Part shown: positions 23,701 to 35,700 of the stretch, in pieces
Layout: the number at the start of each line of letters is the position of its first letter
Numbering within the stretch: position 1 is the stretch's first letter
Assembly (NCBI GenBank): GCA_016165875.1
Contig: JABBOT010000005.1
Coordinates: 19,599,136-19,663,135, forward strand
DNA: 64,000 bases
Direction: 5' to 3'
Source of the DNA: Acanthopleura granulata
Lineage: Eukaryota; Mollusca; Polyplacophora; Chitonida; Chitonidae
Program-made: the position numbers and the translations under genes
Notes under the pieces: generated by a model
Told to the model about the DNA's origin: nothing
What the model saw: the letters and a program-made list of their open reading frames with translations, nothing else
Database searches by the model: none

Positions 23701-26700
23701 AACTTTATATTTTGTATCTGAAGTCAAACGGGCAAAGAGAGTAAGTGTTTGGAAATACTCATATATACATAATTACAGACGTTTGAGTAAAGACAGATAT
23801 GTGGTCCAGTCAACTTTAACATTGTAGATCTAAATTAAAAAGCCATTAGCTATATTTCAACCAAGATATTTTGATGCTTGATCAACTAGGTGCTTTCTAA
23901 ACGATTATTACGTAACCATTTAATCAATAGCTCATTTTAAAGGGAAAATACCCGAGATCTTTAGCCTTATTACTGCCGGTTCTTTTCATAAATGTGCTTC
24001 TTTTGTTTAACCCTTTATCGTTGTAATTAGGCACTGCTTTCAATCTTGCATTGCTTAATGTATCGGGGCTTAAATTCTTCCTAGGAATGACTAAAGGAAA
24101 AAATAAACACTGTAGATGACACAGATGGGCAAAATGCACAGATAATGCAGAGCACAGTGGCCATCTTGTTGCCGGCTAGCCGTGTACTTCAGCCCTATAG
24201 TCGCCCTCACATTTTATTCGTACTACAGCATGTTCCATCAATAAAAGGGATGTAATGCAAACATGGACTGAAGCACTCGACAACATGATGGTTGGGCCAT
24301 CTAACGTGTTATTTTCAGCACGGATAGCATAATGTGCTGATTTTATACTCCATTAGCATTTCACTTGTCATCGACCAAGACACTCATTTTCTAACGAACC
24401 GGCCCAAGAGCTTTGACAGAACAACACAACACGCAATACGGCGATGCGTTATGAATGGCCCTGTAAAATAGCTATTATATTCTCAACGAGCTTATCCGGA
24501 ATCCTTTCCATCTATTAATACATTTCCTTCCAACGTCAGCTTAGTTTGAAAACCTCACCACACTGGAGAGTTTCTTGTTGCCATGGTTCCTGTTACATAA
24601 TTACAACCGCGCACGAGTAAACCCGAGATCCAATGAGCCGTCTGTATTTTGATTTCATAAAAATAATAAACAGCATCGCAATCACATCGTGTACTTAGTA
24701 TGTGTAAGTTGAAAAAAGGCACTGATTTGCGTAATCTTTTGGTAACATACATGCCTCACGTCTGACGTCTGACATGATTCATCCATCGCTATAATTGACA
24801 TGGGAAGAAAGCACTGGTTCATTCGATTTATGGATATATGGACATTTTTTTCATATAATAAGAGAACAAAAATAGTCTGTGTTTAGATTAAAGCAGTTTT
24901 CGTATTAGATTAATCATATATTATGTTTCCTTTAAAACAAGGGGGCGGAAATGAAACTGTATTAATTTAGTCTATATATTATGTGTATAGTTCCAAAGGG
25001 CGTGGGGAATGCTAAGTAATTACCATCTCTAACAGCTCTCTGTTCTAGCGTATGGTGCAGAGAATCGGTCCTCGGCGCCGCCTAGCGTGCAAGCCGCCTT
25101 GGTTATTGGTGGGTAAATGTCACCGAGTGACTGTATGTATCGATTACACCAGTGAGTGCGTGCCACTGACTTCTCTTTTGCCAGTGATTAATCCTTCTGA
25201 GGCTACTATCTCATGTTAAAAGAGGGCTTCAGCAAAGACATTGTGTTATCTGGGAGCCGGGTTTCTTTGCTAAAGCAGACGTAAAGTTGAGTATCAACTA
25301 AATCGAGGATTATAAAACAATTTTAACGAAATCACTCCGTGCAAACCTGCATAGGCGGTAATTATCTACATTGTTATCTGTGGATAAGTTTTTGACCCTC
25401 CTCCCCTTCCCTAGCCAACCCTCTCCCCAACCTTCACTGCCTTGCTGCCACCCTGGCAGAGACCGTACATACTACATGCAGGGAGGGAAAACCTATCTTT
25501 CAACGTGTATCAAGCAGAATTGCACGTACCTATTCATTTATTCGATTGTTCTTTACTTACAGACGACGGTCAGTTCTCTGGGTGGAGGAAAGCAAAGTAC
25601 CCGGGGTAAACCACCGAATTTTGGCAAGTTACAGGCGAACTCTACTACGCGTGATATTCAGATAAGCTCACCACATTGGTGGAAGACAAATGGTCTGCAA
25701 TCAACTTTAGATTGCGCAAGCGGCCATGCAGACGACCGAGGCCCCCCCCAAAGCCCTCTCTCCTCAAGCCCCCCCCCCGGCCCAAAAGAACTTGGAAGCT
25801 GGGAAAGTCTCACGTCAAAGGCCCAATTTGGACCTGTGTTCTAGCGCTTGAAGGCAAGGACCTTAGATACTCGGCCAGGGTTCAGTCCCCAATTCATAAA
25901 TATATCTATTTATTTGCGACTGGGGTTCTTACTCTTGAATTCAGTCCAGTGACGGCGCATGGAAAGAAGGATAGAATAATCTGGGACAACTGGTACCACT
26001 GATTCGCCACCCCTGAACTTACCCTCTCCCTCCTCCACCGCCCCACCTGACAGAGGCCCATTGCGGCTGAAGCAAACAGTACTGACAGCTGGATTCGAAA
26101 AGTCGACTTGATTGATCAATATTTAGTCGTCTCCGCTAACTCTGAAGCTTCACAAAACGGACTACGACTGAAATGTATTCGTTGCATGTGAAACACTCCT
26201 TTGCATCGTATCAGTTTCTTTCTGTGTTTTAAGTTGTTTCCGAAAATTCATTACAAATTCTGACGAAATCCATCCGTATCGGTTTCATTTCCGCCTGAAC
26301 AGTCGTCATAATCGTAACCGATCTTTGAGCAGTAGCTGTTGTACCTGCTAATGTGAAGTCTAGTCTCATAATTCACAGTGACCATTAATGACTAGACGTT
26401 TAACAGATACGGTTTCGGGCTCGTTTATACGCCCTCTGGTTATTTCCCAAGATGCGTGGTGACCTATGCGAAATGAAAGTGCATCCCGCATGTGCAAACA
26501 CTTATAAACCACGGGATTGAAACGGCATCATTGAGTGCGTCATTTATGTCTGTGAAGAAAGCGACGGACGAGAAATAAATTCTTAAAGTGTCCATGGGCC
26601 ACCGCCGGCAAAGTTGTCTCGGGTGTTTTACTTGCTTCGACGATAGCACTTCGACACTAGAGGTCCTGTGTTCGAATCCAGCTCTTCGCCATTTGCCTGA

Positions 26701-29700
26701 GATTCTCTGTCGGTAGCATTCTCTGCGCATGTAATATTCGGCAATGCAACTTTACATGTTATCACCAGGCTTAGCCCATTGTCCTTCACATTGACAGAAG
26801 ACGAAACTTAATGATATCGATCAGCTTTTTCTAAGTTTATACTATGCCATACGTTAAGAATGAATCCAAACAGGTAACAAGAAAATCCAGTGTTTGACCC
26901 AAATGCGCTGTCACATTGTTCAACGGCTATATAACCGCAGGCAAAATATTAAACGTCTTATGTTACTAGATAGCTACCCTTGGTGCTTCATATCTAAAGA
27001 GAACCATGTGATAATATGGTTGATTCTATACATGTAGCATACATAAAACATTTGCATATGCGACGATAAAATTAAACATTCACACTAACTTCTACAGAAT
27101 CCCTGCGCATATTCACGCAACTCCGTCATCAGTTACTCACGTGCGGATTAAATGACATTCATCAAATGGAGAGTTGATAGGTCCACCATTGTCTCGCATT
27201 TTGCTGGACGACATGCCAATTTTGTAGACATTCAACTTCACAAAAGGAAAAACAATAGCCCAAGGCGTATTGTGAGCGATCTGTTTATCTGTACAGTGCG
27301 GGAAATGAACAGCTGTGGGATCATACAGGCGGGCCATAATATATGCTACACTACTTTAACTGTCCATGCCTTCGTCTGCCTTCGAGAAATCTACTAACAA
27401 CTTGTTCCGGGTAACCTGGCAACGTTAAAGAGGTGAAGTATTGTGTTTGCCCAAGTGTGCCTAACAACAACATTTGAGGATTAGCATACTATTGGCATAG
27501 GGTGATTATTCTTTCCATGTCTACATATCGGCGGCTAAATAATAACAAGTTTATTCTGTTTTCGTGATTGCGGAGAACCTCTGTTTGTTTTAATGCCACA
27601 GTTGGCGTAAACAAAATTCTCCATCATTAGTAATGTTAGCTGGCACAGCTGTCTCGGGGTAAACTCGTGTTTTCATTATCACCAACCCGATTTTCTCTCC
27701 CATGTACCAGTCCGACGTGGTGCAAGTGAAATTTTCTTGAACATGGAATTGTGCACCAATGAAATAAATCAAATAAATATCACACCTGATATCAATCAGA
27801 TACCTAATACCAAAAGTAATCTTGCGGTTACACCTATATCAAGAGACATCATGTTCAAGTCTCATAACACAGATCGCCTTACCACTGACAAAGATAACTG
27901 GATGGGTGCAAGCGTTAGAATTTTATGTGTAAAACGTTGTTCACAATTTCCCGCACTCTAAACGAAAGCAGTGTGACATACAATATTCCAGGCGACATAC
28001 ATTCTGTCTTACAGGCAAGTTACATTTTCCGGAGGTGATTACTTTCCACAACACACAAAATGTGTAACAATCATGGGTGAGATTATGCTTACCACAGTTC
28101 TCTATGATGACGTCGGAAAGCTTGGCCAGCCCGTTGTCATGGCTACACGTGATTGCGTCCACACTGAGGCCGGAAGAGCCGGACAGCGCATTTTGAGACA
28201 GTCTTTGTAGCCATTTACTGCTGCAGTTACACGCCAGTGGATTCTCCTTTAGATGTCTGAACGTTGAAAAATAAGTTTATTTATTTATTTGATTTTTGTT
28301 TAACGCCATACTGGTACTCAAAATTTTCCACTTATATGATGGCGGTAAACTTCATATGTGGACGAAATGGAATCTACAAATCTTCTGTCCAAGGCAAGGT
28401 TTGAACCTGCACCCCCGTGAGTCCTAAGAAGTTAAATCAAGACTGAAACTGACGACGTTAGATAAAATTCAAATGATACACCTTCATTGTTGAACGCAGA
28501 GCATCCGAATAGCGGTCTTTATTGTTCTGGGGGCCTTGGAAGCAAAACGTGATGGACAAGGCTATTCTGATCATTTGTGCGGTTGTGCATGAAGGTTGCT
28601 GGACATTCCATCACTATCACATAGATGTATGACCACATCAGTACGTCATAAATGCTGCCATAAAACCTTGACGTAATTTAATTTGCGATGTTTCTTATAC
28701 CGGTCAGCATGCAAAGAGGCAATAGGGCCACCTTCAGCAGCTACTGTAATATAAGATTATTGTTACATTATAGTGGTTGCCTTTACAACGCTTCGTGTAA
28801 CATTATTACACTAAACCTTTTTATTGCACCATCAATCGCTTCAGCGGCCATTGTACGGTAGGGAACATCACAAAACAAACACTGAACAATCATATTTCGG
28901 TCCCTCTCTTGGCGATTTTGCCGGAAACGTGTACATCTGAATTATCTTGACGAAATATACAAGGGCTGTGCTATATTTTTCATGATTTGAATGGGCAGCA
29001 TATAGTCATACAAAACTAAACTTCAGGGGTCGGATTGTTCACAAGTGTATGAAACGTCAAGCCCCGTTTAAATCTTAACACTAGTTTTATCCTAATACCT
29101 TGATGTAGCCTTAGATCAGCTTACAGTCTCACTGTAGCATTATGGTGTGAGGAAATCGGGCAGAGCCCAGGGAACCTCCAACCACCCGCAGACCTGCCTA
29201 CGTACTGTCGGAAAGGAAGCCATCATGAGCTGGATTTGAACTCAATGCGAATGCATCTGTGAAGCATCTCGGTCAATATTTTCCGCTAGAGCGCTAACTG
29301 CCTCGGCTATGGAGGCCCACATTAAGCGCCTTAATTAAAACTGGTCATAAACTCGTTACGTATCCTAATCATTGACTGTGTTGCTTTCAGATGACTTACA
29401 TTCTAACCAGAGAGGTCCCCGTAACCGAGCTCCAAGGCATCACTTCTATTTGATTCCGCTCCAAATAACTGCAATTAATCAACAAAGTATCGGGTGAATA
29501 AACAGGAAAACTAGGTATCGGTTTAATGAAAAACATTTTTGGTAGGGCTTAAATTAACTGCAAACAAATACCAAGATATCGGAGCACTAGATCTCATATA
29601 TGATTCGGCTCTGAAAAAAAAATTACTAGCAAGCAACAAATACCAAGATATCGGAGCACTAGATCTCATATATGATTCGGCTCTGAAAAAAAAATTACTA

Positions 29701-32700
29701 GCAAGCAACAAGTTAACGGGTTAAGGAAAAGCGGAGTTATTGATTACAAGTACATAAATCAGAACTAACAATCAGTTTTGTGAAGGTAAAACGAGGAAGA
29801 TCAAAACACACATTCTGACTGAATAAAAAAACTTATATAAAATATCTCCAGAAACCCAGTTATTAAGTATTCTTATTTGTTTACGACTATTTCGCAAAAA
29901 GAATACCACTTATGCTTTATTGTGTACCGACGTGTAAACCTTTTGACTTAAGATAAAGATTTACTACTTAAGACCTATTAATAGTGAAAAGAGTCCCTGG
30001 CCGTGCAATGGCAAATAATCAACTCCGCATGTCTTCGTAAAGCATTTGTATCACATTTTAATGGTAAGCTCCTTGCCTTTAGATAAACCCAGTGAATGCA
30101 TATATTTATGGTGAAATGATATACTCACACACAGGTGGCACATGGTGGCGACACCAAAGGCTGGGATGAGTTTTCACGCGTGGCCTGCAGTCATTACTGT
30201 ATGAGGCCCTGTGGCTTATTTAATTAGTACTGACATTCGGACATGTCCATTGTAAAACTATACGGTGAAAACCACGGTGTACTAAAATAATTATCCTAAT
30301 TTGAACTACAGCAGATTCTTTGAACACAAGTATCTTTATCCGTAAAGTGCAATGGTTAATTCTTGGCTTGTTGCCTCCTTACTGGTTTGTTCTACGTCAC
30401 AACTGTAAGTAGCGGCTATAGCATGCGTGCATGATCAATTCCATATGACGAAATGAACTGTAACCCAAGCCACAATGATACGAGTGTAAATATCGCCTAC
30501 AACCCTGTGCTTTTTGTCTAGCCTGTTTATTTTTGTACAACTGACTTTGAAAATCGACTGCCAGACAGCCAGAATGAGGCACATAACGGTTTTGCCGAGC
30601 TATTTGTCGTTAGATTCACCGCTATCGCGATCTACGCTTCCATCTATTACTAAAAGCTATTATAAGGCTGCCCGCCGTAATATATATTCCAACGTGACAA
30701 GTGTTCAGTTTATGGACATCATGAATAAGTTTATTACAGGGAACTATCCATCTAGCTTGACAGCAAATATTCATTGAGCACAATCTCTTCCTTCTTTCAA
30801 AATAAAAAAAAAAAAAAATAAAAAAAAAAAAAAGAAACCAAAAAAAAAACAACAACAACAAAAAAAACCCAGACATAAAAGCCTCGGGAACAGGACGGCA
30901 GAAAACCATGGGTTTGCGGCTTAAATGAGTATATGGCCGGGCTACATTGTCAATGTCACACTTCCTTTTTAGACCATAAGCATACCATTTCGTCGGAGAG
31001 AAAAATCTTGGACGTCATCAGATGAGAATCAATATGGTTTTCGGAGATGGGGAATGGATTGCTAATCCGGGCTTGTCTGGACAAAGCAAAGGATTCCCCT
31101 GGGATATGGCGCGTTATTATTAGCTATTAAAGCCTCTGCGCGGAGTCGACCACTTACATCCTTTTCAGACGTGGATTGCTGGTAAAGGCATTATCCGGGA
31201 TTCTCCTCAAACCGGTGTTTTCAATCGTTCTGCAAAAAAAAAGACAGAGAAACAGTTGTCATTAACACTGAAACCAAAGCTTACTGTTCATGTTACTATT
31301 ATTTATGCATGGTATGGCCTGGAATGCTGCATGAGACAGCGAGATTCGTGAATCCAGCGCATTAATACATGGATCATCAACAACCGAGGAATCAGTCGGT
31401 GTCTGCTTGTTCCAGTTAGAAGTCTTCAATAGATCAAGGCAGGTGGTGTCGCCAGCAGGGATACACGATACCCTTAATCGGTACTAATGGAATCACGTCA
31501 ATATCACACGAGGCATAGATGTCCCAGACTGTGATAAGCACTGTATTTGGAAACCAGAAAGATAGTTTGGTCAAAAGACAGGAAATACATTTCGTGATTA
31601 TATACGCTTACTATTTGCGATTTACAATATATTCATCGACTTGGGGCTTAACACAGCGCTGAAGAATATTTGATACAGGGTGGGTAGTTTTGTGACTGAA
31701 GAAAACCGGAGTGTCAGAGAAAAACACCGGGATTTCTCGTGTATTGGTGGATTTGAAAAATTCTTGAGAATAGTGCTAAACAAATAAACATATTAATAGA
31801 CCACTCTCAGAACACAACGTGCGAAAGAGTGCGATTGCTTTGCCGTTGGCAACTATCTAAGATTACCGCTATATCCAAAAAATTGTTTAATAAATTAGGT
31901 TAAGGCATTCGCTTTAAAGTGGTTTACAAGAACAGATAAACATTCCAAGAATCTTTGCGGGATTTGTCGATTTGGTTCGAAGAGTATCTCTCCACCGAGT
32001 TGTCCTCGAAACACGGCTATATATCAAGACATTCATGAGAATATCTGTAGGCGGAGAATATGCCGTGATCACCATTACGACCTTCCCCCATCTCTCTCTC
32101 TCTCGCGTGACGAAGAGATAATGGCTCAGGGTGATAGATTTAACATGTTCCACTACAGCGTGGCCAAAAGACATAAAACCTTACATCCATTGCGTTATTG
32201 AGGAGAACCTGCTATAGCATATCAGCTCAAGGCCTACGCGCTCTGTTCAGCGGCCTATGGCTTCCGCTCATTGATAGCCTTGACATCAAAGGGACACGGT
32301 CGTTACCTGAGCACATGTGTAGGCATTTCGTCGTAGGAGTGTGTTGATGCATGAGCTAGCGATTGCCTACGTTTGTGACGAGTGGAAAAAAAAACAATTT
32401 CTTTGACACAGGCTTCACGTATTCATATATTTACATTTGCTTAGACCTTAACGGGTGTAAAGAGACTGGAATTTGCAGATTATATGTGACCATTCCAAAC
32501 TGTCACCTGCCGTGACCCTCAGGTGTTATTATTCCTTAGTCTTTTATATTAGTTTGGAAGTAAGTATTCTTCTGTTCATTTGTTGGAGGTATATATGTAT
32601 TCATTCACATAACGACAGTCTCCTTGCATACTTATATTACATGTATTTGCATTTCATATGTAGATAGTGAAGTATTTGATTAAACCGACTGGTTTGGATT

Positions 32701-35700
32701 ACCTTCAACGGTATTCAAAATTATGATAGAAAAAGTAACATATACAAAGATGTGTTTTTGGCAAAGAGTTCCAACTTCTTCCGGGAGGATTTATAATTAT
32801 TGATCCACACCTGATTCAAGGATTAACGATTGGTACAGATCTATGGCGACGCATAGCGTGCATACGTTGGAACTGAACTGAAGTATCAGTGCCATTAGCT
32901 TACATTCTTCTCTTGGCCATGAAACATCTCGGGCATGCCATGGAAAACATACCACTTTCTCCACTGACGTGATGGAAGGATAAAAATACCAGAGGAAAAA
33001 CGATGGAGACGTGCTCCTTATCAGCTAGGCAGGAATCAAATTATAACAAATGTAGGCATCGCTGGGGAAATCAGACAAGTTAAACAATCAGTCACGTGTG
33101 GTCTCTTGAGGAAACAGGGTTTAGTTCTCACAATGTGGTTCTTGTTGGCAAACCGAAGACTCTGGCTGATGGCAAAGCCGTGTCCATTTTATTCACTTGA
33201 AATGCCTGATACCTGAATTTGTGAACCTCTTATGACATGGAGGTTTAAAAAGTCCTTCTTGTTGAATATCACTGCAATCATGTATGGTATGGTATATCAT
33301 TGTAGTCGCAGTAGTTTGGTATACAGCTACATTGTAAAGTAAATTATGAACTGATCCTGCAACACATTTTAACACGGAGAGCATAGTGTTGCTTCCTTGC
33401 ATTGACATGCACACTTATTTATTTATTTACATGGCATTTAACAGATTACATCACTTATACGTCACCCTTCGCCATTGCCCTGAAAAACCTCCTGCGTTAA
33501 CGCGAACTAAAAATGCCAATAAGAAATGCAACAGCACAAGTCAAGCTGGGCTGAAAACAGGATGACTCATCGGCCAGGGGCAAGTCCTCTAGCTCGAGAG
33601 CGACACATTGGGTCACTGAGCCAGCGACAAGGCACTCTTGAACTCCTCCATGCTTTCATCTAATTACACAGAGTAATCTTGCTGGTTCTGAAACATGCAA
33701 TTTTGCGCTACCGCTGTAACAAGCTAAAGGTCTCCCCATATCTCTTTCCTTTGCGATAGCAACTCGGGTCCGATTTGCATAGATCACATTAGAAAAAATG
33801 CACGAGTAATACGTTACCAGTTTACTCATAAAACATCACCACAAACATTGGATTCATGAACAATAGATCACATTACTGAGGATCAAGCTGGTTGGCTAGA
33901 AAGGATCTCCATTCGTATACGCGGACAGCATGTCTTGTGGTTTCTGATTGGGAAAAGTCCATGTACAGGGTACCGAAAAATAAGACACGAATGTGAGGGA
34001 CTTTGCTGATCTATATAGCTGCATGACGAGTTTTCCCCAATGACCAATGAAGTCGCTTGTTCGCTAGATCTATTGTGACTTTAAATGAGGAAAGGTTTCC
34101 GTGGCTCAGTCGGTTTGCGCGCTATCGCAGCACAATGACCCGAAGCCTCCTACCAATGCGGTCGCTGTGAGTTCAAGACCAGCTCATGCAGGCTTCCTCT
34201 CCGGCCTTAATTGGGAAGGTCTGCCAGCAACCTGCGGATGGTCGTGGGTTTCCCCCGGGCTCTGCCAGGTTTCCTCCCACCATAATGCTGGCCGCCGTCG
34301 TATTAGTGAAATATTCTTGAGTACGGTGTAAAACACCAATCAAATAAATAAATAAATGAATTAAATGAGATTTCTTACATGTAGGTCAGGTGGTTCCTCT
34401 CGTGTCCTGTTATATCATTCCTCCACCCATAATTAAGAATGATTCTTACTTATTAACTAAAGTGTTCAGAGTACGGCTTATATCCATGAATTAGGAAAGA
34501 CGAATCAACTTTACACCTGCCTTACTACTACGCCGTGTTTTGGATGCATTGATCGTCACTATTAATCAATCAGCGACGACAATAAGGCAATATCAGTGGG
34601 TCAGAGGGCCCAGAAGTGTAATAATAAAAAGGCAGCCATATGGACCAAATGGTTCATATTTCATCGGTGATATTAAGCTGTCCTTGATGTCGTAAATCAT
34701 TACCTGACCAAGGTGTCTGTTAAACATTTGATGACACAGAAAGGTAGGAACATCTCGGACGTCGCCTTGACATTTCATAAACGTTTATGTAGTTTTCATT
34801 GTGATGATCACTAAAAATGTGGCCCAGATTTCTGGCAAATCTAACCATCATTTATAGGATGTCGACAGTTTCTGGTTTTGTCGGTGTACGATCATAGTGG
34901 CTGATAGACACAGTCACGGGGACTCTTTCCACGGTCAGTGAGCTTTATTCATATGAAAAAAGACATTATTCACATTGCCACGGATTCCGTATTCATACAG
35001 TTGCACGGACTATTCAGACTGTCAGCGAGATTGTATTCAAATGTCCACATGGACAGTATTCACGTTTCTAAAGAGGCTGAATTCATTTGCCCAGGGGAAC
35101 AGTATTAACATGGCTGTATTCACAATGCCATGGCGACCTCAGCACACTCACCGTATTTATAAATCTCTAAAAACGTTCAAAAAATGACGTGTTGCTCAAT
35201 ACAATACTGCCATAATTATGTACCATTTGTTTACAGCACTTTTTGAAGTCTGGTCATACAGTATAGTCAAATTCTCACGCTGACAATTATATGGATATGC
35301 ATTCTGCCACAATGCTGTACATTCGTTCACAGTACTTTTAGAAGTGTGGTCATACGTGCATCTACAGTATAGCCAAACTGTTATAGTCACCGCGTTCACA
35401 CCACGTGCCACACGTACTCTTCTCGGTTTGATGACATAGCAGTCCCAGTGATTACTTTGTCTCCAGTGGTAATGGACTGTTTCATCGACTCTTAAGCTTG
35501 CCAGACGTCCTCTATGACAAACAACCCAGAGCAGTTAAAAAGACACCCGCAAGGTTGCGATTGGGGGAGTGGTTTTCCCGGAATCTCCTTTTATCCGCTT
35601 GAGGAGGTGTTTGAGGGACACAGAAGGGGACAAGAATGTATATTGCCAATCTCAAGTGCCTCTCACTGTTGCCAGTGATCTTTCGTGAGGTCACCACTTA

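Larger units (their letters stand above)
20364..28092 (-). other. Trk intron 5
   Basis: This 7729-bp phase-1 intron contains R2 copy 1 (20881-21110) and a possible tRNA-like relic near 26590. A segment at about 25570-25740 reads like a dispersed repeat (TACCCGGGGTAAACCACCGA) but I cannot name it. There are C-rich runs near 25740-25785. No further gene is visible. Confidence 0.8.
28257..29399 (-). other. Trk intron 4
   Basis: This 1143-bp phase-2 intron contains two minus-oriented SINEs, one directly against the exon 5 acceptor. The rest is unremarkable. Confidence 0.85.
29469..31157 (-). other. Trk intron 3
   Basis: This 1689-bp phase-2 intron contains a perfect 72-bp duplication close to the exon 4 acceptor and a long A-rich tract. 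Confidence 0.85.

Noticed and set aside
25371..26002. Two overlapping open frames of 157 and 108 codons
   Set aside because: Pro/Ser-rich translation of C-rich and repeat-like sequence. No domain or splice context.
26590..26690. Functional tRNA gene (good box B)
   Set aside because: No matching box A and no cloverleaf that I can pair. More likely a SINE relic.
29523..29724. Open frames with a repeated 24-residue block on both strands
   Set aside because: They result from the exact 72-bp duplication, whose length is a multiple of three.
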